A DNA stretch of 64,000 nt, from positions 3,348,001 through 3,412,000 of the forward strand of contig NZ_CP011132.1 in NCBI RefSeq assembly GCF_000981805.1. The letters run 5' to 3'. Shown here piece after piece: positions 43,238 to 53,326 of the stretch; the stretch's first letter is position 1; the number at the start of each line of letters is the position of its first letter. The notes under the pieces were generated by a model. That model was not told where the DNA came from. It did not search any database and was given only the letters and a program-made list of their open reading frames with translations. The position numbers and the translations under genes were made by a program. Source of the DNA: Citrobacter amalonaticus Y19. Its GTDB lineage: Bacteria; Pseudomonadota; Gammaproteobacteria; Enterobacterales; Enterobacteriaceae.

Positions 43238-44251
43238 TTACTGGTATGTCATCGTAAAAGACAGCATGCCATTCGCCGCCCCGGTGGTGATGCGATCGCC
43301 CGTCTGGTAGTAACGCGCCTTAAGCGGTACCGCGAATCCGCCTCCTGTGTTCGATGTCCCAACCGCCACATCTGAGCCCAACCTCATCGGCTGGTTGTCA
43401 TAAAGCAGTTGGATCCCGACCCCTGTGGCAGCGTTACTCCCGCTGGCCGTATTGATAACGCCTTTCGTTGCGTCATAAATATCGCCTTCCATCCTGACGC
43501 TGACTGCGGTTCCGGCATTGCAGGTCATCGGCAGAGTGAATGACTGGGTATACGCCTCTCCTGGCGTCGTACCTTTGCCATTAAAGGCGTTTTTATCAAC
43601 CTCTTTCATATCGACAGGAATGGATGCCGTGGTCAGTTTGCAGGCTGGCGTGGTCACCGTGAACGCATTGATATTGACGGCGGCATCCGGGGATTGCCAG
43701 AGCAGCGAGTTATTCAGCAATACCAACGCCCCAACCGTTCTTGCCGATATAGTACCTGAACCGGTCTCCGTCGCCGTTTTATAAAACGTCACCGTCACGG
43801 AACCATTCAATCCGGGGCTTATCATTCCCGCGGTATTTTGACAAAGCCTGGCGGTGTTAACATCGCCTCGAATCGTATTCGTCCCCGTAACGCTGGCACT
43901 CCCTCCGGCACACTTTGCCGTTGTAGCGGAAATCGCATAGCCAATACCATCAACGTTGGTTTTATAGACGCGTACCCCATTGACCATCGAATCGAAGGTC
44001 CCTGTCGCCTTCACGCCAAATGTTTGATTGGAAATGACCCCTTCCTGTGAATCAAAACAACTGAACGCATTCACTGTCGGCGTCATCATCTGCGTACCAA
44101 TAACGGCTCCCACCGGCAGATCCCTGGAGATAGTGATATTCTGCGGCGATAATGTTGTTGATGGCGTGACCGTCGAACAATCCCACGCCAGCGCAGTACG
44201 TGAAAACAGTCCCAGAGCCACCAACAGTAAACTCACAATAATTCGATTCAT
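43238..44251 (-). CDS. Fimbrial tip adhesin, operon 2
   Basis: A 337-residue two-domain fimbrial protein. The signal peptide ends at RTALAWDCS, FimH-like; an N-terminal lectin-type region (to about residue 180) has several Cys, and the C-terminal pilin domain runs from about TTPACKLTTASIPV to the donor-strand end MLSFTMTYQ. ATG at MNRIIVSLL was chosen with GGAG upstream; a GTG 12 bases earlier is possible. Last gene of the operon. Ligand unknown. Confidence 0.86.
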   Translation of the reverse strand: MNRIIVSLLLVALGLFSRTALAWDCSTVTPSTTLSPQNITISRDLPVGAVIGTQMMTPTVNAFSCFDSQEGVISNQTFGVKATGTFDSMVNGVRVYKTNVDGIGYAISATTAKCAGGSASVTGTNTIRGDVNTARLCQNTAGMISPGLNGSVTVTFYKTATETGSGTISARTVGALVLLNNSLLWQSPDAAVNINAFTVTTPACKLTTASIPVDMKEVDKNAFNGKGTTPGEAYTQSFTLPMTCNAGTAVSVRMEGDIYDATKGVINTASGSNAATGVGIQLLYDNQPMRLGSDVAVGTSNTGGGFAVPLKARYYQTGDRITTGAANGMLSFTMTYQ

Positions 44252-44263
44252 CTTACTCTCCAC

Positions 44264-46765
44264 TTACCTGCACTCCGCGGTGACGTTATGTGTTTTGTCG
44301 GAAGCCTGCGCAATCTGATAACGTGCCAGACAACTTTCCCCTGCCCAGCTCACCACCACGGAGCCTTTTTCCGGTGCACCGCTAAGCCAGACTCGCTGAC
44401 GATCGTCAACAATTCCTTCTGGCGTATTGTCGCGGTGGTTAATTTTTGCCGTCGCCCCAAACGGGATCGTTTTGCCCGTCAATTGCAGCATGATGCGGTA
44501 GCCGGTAACGGTCGGGAAATCAGCCAGCGCCAGCGCCCCTTTTGTGGGTACGACGGTCTGCGTGTCATTCAACACGTCAGTATTGGCGTTCAGCGCGTCG
44601 GTATTTAACGTCAGACTGTTCTGCCGATACGGCGCAACATACGGCACAACGGCAAAACCTTTACTGTCCGTGTAAATGCCACTGTTATTCGCGACTTTCG
44701 CCTCTGCCGCATTCTCGGCCTTCACCAACGCCATCGTCTCGCCTAGCGGCTGAGTTGCAGAGACGCCATACGGATGAACCACCAGTCCCCCCATCGCGCC
44801 AACCGACACCTGACGGTTATCGCGAGAGTAGTTATAACCAAGCTGATATTCACCATGACGGCCCTTATAATTCGCCGACGCACTGCCCGTCACATCCGAC
44901 CCCTTACTGTTGTATCCCTGCTGTACGTTCCAGCTCAGATTTCTGTCTTCCAGCGCGGAACCCGACAGCCCCACCTGTGAAGTGGTGTCGCCTTTTTTAT
45001 TCGTGTTTGCCGATAGCGTCATCCAGCTATTTGGCAAGAAACGTGAGAACGGAATCTGCATCGTAAAAGAGACGATATGATCATTGTCGTTGTGCCAGGG
45101 ACCACGGGAATAGCTATAGTTCAGGCCATAATTAATATTGTTAATACTGGTGTTGTAACCGAGGCTGACGTTACGTTCGGTATCACCCCCCCAATAGTCC
45201 TGGTGCCAGGCCGACAGGTTGAGATTTCCGAAATCACCAAGCTGCTGGTTCAACGTCACCTGTGCTTTACTGCGTTTGTTACGCTGATAACGCCAGTCAT
45301 TTCCTTCCAGAGCGTTATCGCTCGCCATCCGGTATTTATTCACATCGCCATTCGCTTCCTGAAAATCATGAAAACCGGAAGAGGAATACCGATACCCCAT
45401 CAGACTCAGCGAGGTGCCTGTGGATGAAAAATCTTTGGCATACTGCGCACGAAGCGAGATACCGCCTTCCGTTTTGCCTGGCAACTGTGTATGGGCAAAG
45501 GTGGCGTCAAAAGAGAACGAACCGAAATCACCCAATCCTTTGCCGATACCGACTGCCCCTGCCTGGTAATCTCCCGACGCCAGCATGCCGCCGTAAAGCG
45601 TGGTGTCCCACGGCAACCCGTAACTCATGGTGGCCTGAAGAAATTCCGGTTCCTTATCCGTGCTGTTTGACGCACGATATTTCCCCGCGGCCAACGCATA
45701 CTTAAACTGGCCTTCACGCTGCATGATCGGCACAGCCGAAAATGGCTGAATAAACTGATGCACCGAACCATCTGCTTCACGCACAACCACCGTAAGATCG
45801 CCGCTGGCGGCAGTAGGATAGAGATCATCAATCACAAACGGACCAGGCGGAACATAAGACTGCCAGATAATATTCCCGCCCTGACGAATGGTGACTTGTG
45901 CGTTACTTTGCGCAATACCGCGGACCACAGGCGCAAATCCCCGTACGCTTTCCGGTAACATGGTGTCATCCGAATAAATTTGCGCGCCGCGGAAATGAAC
46001 ACTGTCGAATACGCCGGCCTGCGTATAACCGTCACCCATACTGAACTGGCTTTTCAGCACTTTGATATCACGCTCCAGTGACGTACTGAGGGTGTTCCAG
46101 TGCCCGTCTCCGTCGTTATTGTTATACGTTGAGTAATTACGCAACCGCCAGGGACCGACGTTAATCCCACTGCGCAGGTTCAGATAGCTGTCATTTCGCG
46201 AATCTCCCTTGCCATGGCTGTTGGCAGCAGAGAAGTTATAATTCAGGAACAACATATTCAGTCCGTCGTCCCACTGCTCCGGTGAGACTGAACCGCGTGG
46301 ATCGCGCTGCATATATTCTTGCGGCACCGAAATATCCAGACGCATGCCATCAAACTGAAAATTGAGTTGGCTTCCGGGGAGTAACGCACCAATATTATCG
46401 ATGGTTGCGGAATCCTCCATACTCATCCAGTCAGGCTGCGCGTTACGCTTCACACCCCATTTCACGAAATCGGCATAGGTTAACGATGGAGCCAGTTCAC
46501 TCTCTTTACCCAGAAAGCGGATATCACGAGATTCGACATAATTTCCGTTCAGATAGACATCAACGTGATAAACACCGGGAACCTGTCCGTCAGTTTTGCT
46601 GAAACGAGAGATATCAATATCACGGGGAATATTTCCTCGGGTTTCAATGAAATCGGGTGAAAAATAATCCTCAGCTAACACGGTTGATGCATGTGTAAAC
46701 AGATAGACCAGGACTGATAATTTCGTTAACGTTGCAAAACCTGAAACCGCATTGAGCTGGAGCAT
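44264..46765 (-). CDS. Outer-membrane fimbrial usher, operon 2
   Basis: An 833-residue FimD-type usher. Signal peptide ends at ASTVLAEDYF; N-terminal domain DYFSPDFIETRG; barrel and plug follow (RGFAPVVRGIAQSNAQVTI typical of the plug edge); the C-terminus carries a disulfide pair (GESCLARYQI...TAECR). Shares only general family features with the usher of operon 1, so the two operons were acquired separately. Twelve bases separate it from the tip gene. Confidence 0.93.
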   Translation of the reverse strand: MLQLNAVSGFATLTKLSVLVYLFTHASTVLAEDYFSPDFIETRGNIPRDIDISRFSKTDGQVPGVYHVDVYLNGNYVESRDIRFLGKESELAPSLTYADFVKWGVKRNAQPDWMSMEDSATIDNIGALLPGSQLNFQFDGMRLDISVPQEYMQRDPRGSVSPEQWDDGLNMLFLNYNFSAANSHGKGDSRNDSYLNLRSGINVGPWRLRNYSTYNNNDGDGHWNTLSTSLERDIKVLKSQFSMGDGYTQAGVFDSVHFRGAQIYSDDTMLPESVRGFAPVVRGIAQSNAQVTIRQGGNIIWQSYVPPGPFVIDDLYPTAASGDLTVVVREADGSVHQFIQPFSAVPIMQREGQFKYALAAGKYRASNSTDKEPEFLQATMSYGLPWDTTLYGGMLASGDYQAGAVGIGKGLGDFGSFSFDATFAHTQLPGKTEGGISLRAQYAKDFSSTGTSLSLMGYRYSSSGFHDFQEANGDVNKYRMASDNALEGNDWRYQRNKRSKAQVTLNQQLGDFGNLNLSAWHQDYWGGDTERNVSLGYNTSINNINYGLNYSYSRGPWHNDNDHIVSFTMQIPFSRFLPNSWMTLSANTNKKGDTTSQVGLSGSALEDRNLSWNVQQGYNSKGSDVTGSASANYKGRHGEYQLGYNYSRDNRQVSVGAMGGLVVHPYGVSATQPLGETMALVKAENAAEAKVANNSGIYTDSKGFAVVPYVAPYRQNSLTLNTDALNANTDVLNDTQTVVPTKGALALADFPTVTGYRIMLQLTGKTIPFGATAKINHRDNTPEGIVDDRQRVWLSGAPEKGSVVVSWAGESCLARYQIAQASDKTHNVTAECR

Positions 46766-46776
46766 AAGTACTTAAC

Positions 46777-47454
46777 CTACATTTTAACTTTTTGTTCAGT
46801 CGTGACGCCTCCAAAATCATTAATCGCACGCCACGATACGTCTCCACCTGTTATCCCCGATAGTGGTAGCGTGACGGTTTGAAATGGTAATACCATTGGA
46901 GGTTTCGTTATCGTTTTACCGTTCACCTTTACTTCATTAAGCGACACACTATAAGGTGTTGGATTATTTACAGTTAACTTCCCACCCTCGCGTGAAAAAA
47001 TTAACTGTTGGTATGCCAAAGACGGATCGCCTTTTAATCCAGCGGGACGATAAAATAGCTTCATTTTGCTTTTTACGGCGATCAATAATTCATTTTTCGC
47101 ATCCGGTGACGATGAAGGAATCGCTTTAATATTCAACCAGTAAACACTTTCCCTGTCCGACGGTAAGTTGTTTCCTGCCAGCATGACGCGAACAGAGTTC
47201 TGTGAATTAGGATTTAATTTAAACAAGGGTGGCGTCGTGGTAAATTCGCTGCCACTGTCATCACTATTTTCGCTTTTACTCACCCATGACTGGATCAGAT
47301 ACGGTTTATTGTCCGGGTTTTTGACGCTTATTGTGGCCTGACTGGCATTACTATTGTAAATAAGACGAGTACCGCCTATTTCAACCCCACTGATTGCCGC
47401 TGTTGAGATAAAGATCATCCCCACAGCAAGCGTTTTATATAATTGCTGAAGCAT
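46777..47454 (-). CDS. Periplasmic fimbrial chaperone, operon 2
   Basis: A 225-residue PapD-type chaperone with a signal peptide ending near STAAISG and hallmarks GTRLIYNSNASQATISVKNP, LPSDRESVYWLNIKAIP and KSKMKLFYRP. ATG at MLQQLYKTLAVG chosen for AGGA six bases upstream. Only one chaperone is present in this operon, unlike operon 1. Confidence 0.92.
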   Translation of the reverse strand: MLQQLYKTLAVGMIFISTAAISGVEIGGTRLIYNSNASQATISVKNPDNKPYLIQSWVSKSENSDDSGSEFTTTPPLFKLNPNSQNSVRVMLAGNNLPSDRESVYWLNIKAIPSSSPDAKNELLIAVKSKMKLFYRPAGLKGDPSLAYQQLIFSREGGKLTVNNPTPYSVSLNEVKVNGKTITKPPMVLPFQTVTLPLSGITGGDVSWRAINDFGGVTTEQKVKM

Positions 47455-47475
47455 GAGAGTTCCTGATTGATTACT

Positions 47476-47495
47476 CAGGGCCACAGGTGGCCCTG
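47476..47495 (-). other. Intercistronic hairpin after the pilin gene, operon 2
   Basis: CAGGGCCAC-AG-GTGGCCCTG, a perfect 9-bp stem with a 2-base loop between pilin and chaperone genes. Same size and place as in operon 1 with an unrelated sequence. Probably stabilises pilin mRNA. Confidence 0.65.
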
Positions 47496-47498
47496 CTT

Positions 47499-48017
47499 TT
47501 ACTGATAAGTCACCGTGAAGGAGGTTGACGCGTTTGCGGTCCCCGCGCCGACAGTCCCTGTGGCCATATATTTTGCGAAATAGGTCAACGTATTATCGAC
47601 GTCTTCCAACAACGCCACGCTAGCCGAAGACGAGCCAACCGGGATCAATGTGGCGCTGTCCTGCTCATAAATAGCGACGCCGACATTCGTTGCCGTTTGA
47701 CCCGTGGTCAACGCCAGAATCGAAGGATTAGCCGTGTTAGTGGTACCGTCAAACCGAATACTGGCGCTGCTCACACTCGCCGGACAGGATTTCAGCACAA
47801 TATTAAAGCGCTTGGCTGCCGCTGTTGCGCCATTCCCGCCAGAAAATGCCGCCGTTGAGACGGTTCCCAGATCAACAGGCTGCGCAATCGCAGAAGGGTC
47901 AACCACACATGCCGTTCCTGTAATCGTTCCGGTAAAGTTAATGACGCCATCGGCTGCATTAGCGGCTTGCAGAGCAGACAGCGATAACATCGCAGATATC
48001 AGTGCTATTTTTTTCAT
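47499..48017 (-). CDS. Major fimbrial subunit, operon 2
   Basis: A 172-residue FimA-family pilin: signal peptide ending at QAANAADG, mature start VINFTGTITGTACVVDP, Cys pair with KSCPASV, and C-terminal donor-strand pattern TSFTVTYQ. First structural gene of the operon; 116 bases after a LuxR-type regulator on the same strand. Confidence 0.93.
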   Translation of the reverse strand: MKKIALISAMLSLSALQAANAADGVINFTGTITGTACVVDPSAIAQPVDLGTVSTAAFSGGNGATAAAKRFNIVLKSCPASVSSASIRFDGTTNTANPSILALTTGQTATNVGVAIYEQDSATLIPVGSSSASVALLEDVDNTLTYFAKYMATGTVGAGTANASTSFTVTYQ

Positions 48018-48133
48018 AGAGTTAAATCCAGATAGTTAAGTTAATATTTAATTAAAAGCGTTGATGTTAAAAACAATTATTCCTGCATTCACCTCCTCTG
48101 CCTATTTTCACTTCCCGACATTAACGCAATAAT

Positions 48134-48658
48134 TTATGTAAAGTCAGACTCATGAACAGACGGTTTGCACATTCTTACTCGCGCGATATTTCGATACAGA
48201 GAGACTCGATTACCGAGTTGCAGTTTAAATATTAAGCTGCGACGGTGTGCATAAAATGTCTTCATCGACATGCCCAATAGCTCACCAATCTCATTCGCAT
48301 CCATTCCTTTTTGCATACAAGCAAGAACTTCACTTTCCCGGAATGAAAGCGTGTATTTCACCCGATAAGCATACCGAGATTCATTAACAAACAGGCACGA
48401 GAGGATTTCGTTTATCCGCCGTCTCTTATCAATGAAAGTGATATCTCTCAAATGGCATAACGCATAGTAGTCGAGATCATTGGTGATAAATGCAATGATT
48501 TTCCTGTCAGGAGACAAATACTCAGTGCCCCATTGAAAATTGGACTCATTAATATCGACTATAGTGTAATTTTCATCAATCAACTCCGGCGTTAACAACG
48601 CACTTATGCCGACAATAAAAAAATAATCATCAGAAAAAACAGAGTCTGATAATTTCAT
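48134..48658 (-). CDS. LuxR-type regulator upstream of fimbrial operon 2
   Basis: A 174-residue protein with a receiver-like N-terminal half lacking a clear Asp switch and a LuxR helix-turn-helix at about residues 105-160 (LSFRESEVLACMQKGMDANEIGELLGMSMKTFYAHRRSL). Reads in the same direction as the pilin gene just downstream, so it is the probable dedicated regulator, perhaps with the EvgA-like protein. Confidence 0.8.
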   Translation of the reverse strand: MKLSDSVFSDDYFFIVGISALLTPELIDENYTIVDINESNFQWGTEYLSPDRKIIAFITNDLDYYALCHLRDITFIDKRRRINEILSCLFVNESRYAYRVKYTLSFRESEVLACMQKGMDANEIGELLGMSMKTFYAHRRSLIFKLQLGNRVSLYRNIARVRMCKPSVHESDFT

Positions 48659-49067
48659 AGAACTTCCTTTTTCGACACTTCCTGCTTGCTGTTTTAACGT
48701 CAGTAAATCACCTCATGTTTCGCTGTAAAATTTACAGAAATTCATTCAGCATGACATCACAAAAGTCGTGGATTTCGTCAGAAAACATAAAAACGATCGT
48801 TTCTACTATCTTTTTACTTTCAAAAGAACAACGATCCATATTTATCTATTTTTATCAAAACAAAAACCCATAACACACAATAAAAAACAGAATTAAACAC
48901 TATCTATATGGATAGGTTTGGTTTAATGATCCGAGCATATTTGATAGCTGAAACTTGTAATAAACCAAAACATGGATTTTTCTTAGGAAATATACCAGGT
49001 TTAATTAACTCATTTTATTCTGTTGGAACAGGGCTTATTTTACCTGGTTAACACAGGAGCAACATCA
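48659..49067. other. AT-rich intergenic region, no gene seen
   Basis: About 410 bases between the LuxR-type gene and the sensor kinase gene, both on the minus strand. Rich in A/T tracts; presumably promoter DNA for the fimbrial regulator. Confidence 0.55.
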
Positions 49068-49097
49068 GCGGCGCCTTATTATTCTGTCAGGCGCCGC
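49068..49097 (-). terminator. Hairpin after the sensor kinase gene
   Basis: GCGGCGCC-N14-GGCGCCGC, 8-bp GC stem starting 22 bases beyond the stop. No T run follows. Confidence 0.5.
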
Positions 49098-49118
49098 CTA
49101 CACATGTAGGAAGGGAAA

Positions 49119-52100
49119 TTAAGGTGTGAATTTCTCGATTGCCCGCTCCAGTTCGTCCAGCAATGTCTGGATATGCTCAAACTCAGCAGGCAGTTCGGTA
49201 ACCGTAATCGCATCCGGGAGTTTATCCTCCAAAGACTGTGCCGCCTTCATTAAGGTCTCAACCCCTAATAGCTGTGCTGTCCCGTTAATGCGATGAATAT
49301 GATGTTTAACCAGACGATAATCACCAGACGCACTGGCTTGATAAGCCGCCGTTAAATCGCAGCGATTTTCTACCTGCGCCTCTTTTAATGCGCGAAGCAT
49401 CAATGCCCGATTCCCTTGCGCGAGCATCGCCAGTCTTTCGAGATCAAATACAGTGTCGTGGGTGTCACTCACCCCGGAGAGTAAATGAGAGAGCTGCGAC
49501 AACGTGATCGGTTTGAAAAGACAGGCATTCATCCCCGCCGACAGACAACGTTCGCGCTCGTGCTCCTGCGCCGTTGCCGTGAGCCCCCAGATAACAAGCG
49601 TCGTAGTAAATTTTCTGACCTGGCGGGCAAGCTCAGTACCATCCATAACCGGCATATTGAGATCGGTAATCAACAGGTCATAATTTCCTTGCTGAAGATA
49701 ACGTAATGCCGTCTCGCCATTGTCGGCTTCATCCGCCATGATACCCAGCGTCATAAGCTGACGTTTCAGGAGTAATCGGCTGAAAGGAAGGTCATCCGCA
49801 ATTAATACCCGTAATGTTCCTTGAAAGGCTGGCAGAGGCGAGTCAACGTCCGTAACGGTGGGGGTAATATCAAACGACGTCTGGACTGGCAGGCTCAACG
49901 TAACGGTCGTCCCCCGATTGACCACACTTTGCAGTTCGATTGTCCCTCCCATTTGTCTCATTAACGCCCGACTGATTGCTAATCCAAGCCCCGAACCACG
50001 ATGATGTTCTCCCGCTTTTCCCTGGCTAAAGGCGGTGAATAAACGTCGTTGCTCTTCTTCGCTCATCCCCGGCCCGGAATCACTCACCGAAATTACCAGC
50101 GTTTGCTCATGCTTCGCCGCTGAAATTCGCACATCACCGCGTTCGGTAAATTTCACCGCATTACCGATAATATTGGTGAGAACCTGCCCCAGTAATTGGG
50201 GATCCAGTTGCATCGCTTCACGCGCATCTAAACGAGAATCGTAATGCAGCGCGATCCCTTTTTGCGCCGCCAGCGCGCTGAATAATGCCATTTTTTCTTG
50301 CACCAGACCGTCCGGATATTTCCACTGGGGAACCGCCTCTAATAAACCCGATTCGATCTTCTCCAGATCGAGGATCTCGCCAATAAGTTTTAATAACGAA
50401 CGCGAGGCCTGAGCCGCCTGGTCCACTGAGGCTTTATCTTCCGGGCTAAACTTCGCAGGAGAAAATTGCAGCAGTTCAAGAAATCCCATTATGGCACTGA
50501 CCGGGGTTCGTATTTCATGACTCATATGAGAAAGAAATTCCCGTTTCTCTTCATTAGCCCTGAGCGCTCTGTTCCGTTCCTCTTTCAGTAAGCGTTGAGA
50601 ACGTTTTCTGACACGAACTTCCCGCACCAGATAAACTGCCCATAACAAGGTGCTAAGTACCAGTAGCGACGCTAACGTAGCCACCAGATAAAAAGGCCTG
50701 TTATATAATTCCCAGGTATCTATTTTGACATCCGGCAGACGAATCCATTTACCGACGATCTGCAGGACCTCTTTTTGTGGAATATCATCCAACGCTTTAT
50801 CCAGAATTTGCCGTAGCTCCGGTTCAGAACGAGGCACCGCGAAACTAATTGCCGCGGGCTCTTCTCCGGTAAGCGGTATCCAGGAAAGCTGATCGGGATA
50901 GTAATGCTCACTCAGATAACGCGCAGTCAGTTGATTCGAGATGGCAGCATCCACTTTTCCTGTTGCCACCAGATTCAATGCCACGCTGGAATTTTCCACC
51001 TCTTCCCACACAATGTCTGGATAGTGCGCCTTCAGTTTGGCCAGTAAAGTGTGATCGCCGCTGATGGCGACATGATTGCCGGGTCGCAGCGCATGTTCTT
51101 TGTTTTCCTCTTTTCTGATCACGGCCACGAATTGTGTGGTAATAAAGGGGTGAGTAAAAGAGAGATAATTTTCTCGGCTGAGATCATAGGTAGCGGCCTG
51201 CACAATATGCCAGTTGCCTTTCTTCATCTCAGCGATCATCTCTTTATTCGATTTGACGACAACGGTCTCAAACTGAATCCCCGTTTGCAGGCCAATCAGA
51301 TTAAGGACGTCGCCAACAATACCTCGCGTCTGCTGGCTTCCATCAACCATCGTGTAGGGAGCAAACCAGGGATTAATAATCACACGGAGTGTTTTGTGAT
51401 TATTCAACCACTGCTTTTCGCGTGGCGTCAGGTTCAGAGGCTCAATCAGGAAGGAGAGATTGCCTTTATCAATCATCGACTGAGCAATTTGCCCATGGAT
51501 GTTTTCATCAATTGCGCTAAGGGTATTGTTCACAATTTCCCGCAACCGTTGCTGCGCGGGTAGAAATAATAAGTAGCTCTTTCTCTGCGGTGCAGGCCAA
51601 TACTTCACGGTTGTCAGCGCAAGACTGAACTCCTGGGAAAGCCAGGTGCTGGTCGTGAGTGAATCACCGAAAAACCAGGCGTTGCGCCCATTGTTAACGG
51701 AATTCAGCGCCTCCTGGTAGTTGCTATAGTTATCGATCTCGGCATCGGGAAAGGACTGGCGGATAAAATCGGCATCCGGATAGTGGTTAACAATCGCCAC
51801 ACTCGTACGTTGCGCGCTCTGCAATGGTGCCATCACGTTGCCCAGGGAGGTCACTAAATTTGGCCAGGAATGAATCAGCGGCTGAGAAACCTGAACACTT
51901 GCGTCATGCCAGGACTGGCTCTCCAGCCCGGTTAATACCATATCGACGTCGCCCTTTTTGAGCGCCGCGACAGCATCAGCCTTGCCCGGATACGCCATTA
52001 CACTTATTCGTGTATTAAGGGAATGTTGAATCAATGCCAGATAATCAGCATTCATTCCCCGATAACGTCCCGTCAGCATTGTCAGAACCAGCGGTGGCTG

Positions 52101-52304
52101 AACGGGTTCATAAACGGCGACGCTGAGGATTTTTTTCTGTTGCAGCCAGCGTTTGTCATCCTCACTCAGGTAAACCGGCACGGGCGATATGTAATTGAAC
52201 CCTGATAGTTCAAGCTCAACAGGGGTTTTTTGCTGCGCGTAAACGGTACGCCCGCCTATTGATAAAATAATAAACACCACTATCAGCCAGTTATTCATCA
52301 TCAT
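49119..52304 (-). CDS. EvgS/BvgS-type hybrid sensor kinase
   Basis: A 1061-residue phosphorelay sensor. In order: signal segment (1-22); two periplasmic Venus-flytrap domains (about 55-280 and 300-525); one membrane helix (538-560); a HisKA domain with SHMSHEIRTP, His596; a HATPase with NIIGNAVKF, DSGPGMS and GSGLGLAI (705-805); a receiver with Asp881 (LLITDLNMPVMDG); and an HPt domain with His1004 (HIHRINGTA). This is the EvgS/BvgS layout. All phosphorylated residues are present, so it should work. The start overlaps the end of the response-regulator gene (ATGA). Confidence 0.93.
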   Translation of the reverse strand: MMMNNWLIVVFIILSIGGRTVYAQQKTPVELELSGFNYISPVPVYLSEDDKRWLQQKKILSVAVYEPVQPPLVLTMLTGRYRGMNADYLALIQHSLNTRISVMAYPGKADAVAALKKGDVDMVLTGLESQSWHDASVQVSQPLIHSWPNLVTSLGNVMAPLQSAQRTSVAIVNHYPDADFIRQSFPDAEIDNYSNYQEALNSVNNGRNAWFFGDSLTTSTWLSQEFSLALTTVKYWPAPQRKSYLLFLPAQQRLREIVNNTLSAIDENIHGQIAQSMIDKGNLSFLIEPLNLTPREKQWLNNHKTLRVIINPWFAPYTMVDGSQQTRGIVGDVLNLIGLQTGIQFETVVVKSNKEMIAEMKKGNWHIVQAATYDLSRENYLSFTHPFITTQFVAVIRKEENKEHALRPGNHVAISGDHTLLAKLKAHYPDIVWEEVENSSVALNLVATGKVDAAISNQLTARYLSEHYYPDQLSWIPLTGEEPAAISFAVPRSEPELRQILDKALDDIPQKEVLQIVGKWIRLPDVKIDTWELYNRPFYLVATLASLLVLSTLLWAVYLVREVRVRKRSQRLLKEERNRALRANEEKREFLSHMSHEIRTPVSAIMGFLELLQFSPAKFSPEDKASVDQAAQASRSLLKLIGEILDLEKIESGLLEAVPQWKYPDGLVQEKMALFSALAAQKGIALHYDSRLDAREAMQLDPQLLGQVLTNIIGNAVKFTERGDVRISAAKHEQTLVISVSDSGPGMSEEEQRRLFTAFSQGKAGEHHRGSGLGLAISRALMRQMGGTIELQSVVNRGTTVTLSLPVQTSFDITPTVTDVDSPLPAFQGTLRVLIADDLPFSRLLLKRQLMTLGIMADEADNGETALRYLQQGNYDLLITDLNMPVMDGTELARQVRKFTTTLVIWGLTATAQEHERERCLSAGMNACLFKPITLSQLSHLLSGVSDTHDTVFDLERLAMLAQGNRALMLRALKEAQVENRCDLTAAYQASASGDYRLVKHHIHRINGTAQLLGVETLMKAAQSLEDKLPDAITVTELPAEFEHIQTLLDELERAIEKFTP

Positions 52305-52930
52305 GTCAGCTTGTTCTGATGAGCAAAAGAGAGCAGTTCGATTAATGATTTACAGCCGAGTTTTTCCATTAGTCGCGTTTTATAAGTACTGACGGTTTTA
52401 CCACTAATATGCATCGCCTCACCGATTTGCGAATTGTCCAGACCGTTAAGCACATGTCCCATGACTTTCATCTCTTGTGCCGAAAGGGACTCCAGACGCT
52501 GCGAGTCGGTCAGGATTTCGGAGGCTTCTTCGCTGAAAAAGGGAAAATAGGTATACCCATTCTGCGCGGCAGTAATGGCCGCCAGAATGTTATCCATGTT
52601 CTGCTTTTTACTGATAAACGCATTCGCCCCCGCCTGCGCGCAGCGCTTGCTGAAATAACGATCGTTTTTCGCTGAAACGACAACTAACACACCGGCGTAA
52701 TGATTCGCTCTGAGCTTTTCCACCAGCTCCACACCATTGACACCGGGGATCTCAACGTCAATAACCACAATATCCGCTGTCGTTTTTACCAGACTCTTCA
52801 GTGCAACCGCGCCGTCTTCATATTCTCCGAGAACAGTAATGTGATCTTTCTCCAGCACGCTGCGAATAGCCATACGCGCCAGCGGATGATCGTCCACGAT
52901 AATTGCCGTGCGAGAACGCATTCCACTCAT
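52301..52930 (-). CDS. EvgA/BvgA-type response regulator
   Basis: A 209-residue NarL/FixJ-type regulator, similar to EvgA along its length. Receiver with Asp58 (VVIDVEIPGVNG) and acidic pocket VDDH; a conserved VSAKNDRYFSKRCAQAGANAFISKK; C-terminal LuxR helix-turn-helix (LSAQEMKVMGHVLNGLDNSQIG...TYKTRLMEKLGCKSL). First gene of the two-gene operon. Next to fimbrial operon 2, a plausible target, though E. coli EvgA controls acid resistance and efflux. Confidence 0.92.
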   Translation of the reverse strand: MSGMRSRTAIIVDDHPLARMAIRSVLEKDHITVLGEYEDGAVALKSLVKTTADIVVIDVEIPGVNGVELVEKLRANHYAGVLVVVSAKNDRYFSKRCAQAGANAFISKKQNMDNILAAITAAQNGYTYFPFFSEEASEILTDSQRLESLSAQEMKVMGHVLNGLDNSQIGEAMHISGKTVSTYKTRLMEKLGCKSLIELLSFAHQNKLT

Positions 52931-53326
52931 AATTACCCCAAAGACCGTGATGCATTAAACACGCTATGTTATTGAGAATAGCGTAAACGATACGGCAGAT
53001 TACTCTCCACATTAACCTTTGCGGTGAGGCGTCGCTCACTCATACGCGGTCGCGATGACCGTGGCTTTCGCCTACCGCGAAGAATGCCGTTGAATTGACT
53101 TTCGTGACAAGTACAGAGGGAGAATTTATCCAGCGCCATTAAAACCAGCCGGAAACAGGCTGGCGGTTGAATGCCCACACTTTCTGCCGCGTTATGCAAG
53201 AAACGCATAGCGCGAAACATTCTTGCATTTTCCCCTTATCCCTTCGACTGGTAAGGTCATTACGTTCGGGCCTCTTTTGGCCTGTCGCAACAAACACACA
53301 TCATCAAAAAAATAACGGGGTTCGCT
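52931..53326. other. Divergent intergenic region before yjiH, no gene seen
   Basis: About 400 bases separating the evgA-like and yjiH genes. GC is close to the genome average in its right part; no ORF with support. Carries the two divergent promoters presumably. Confidence 0.5.
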
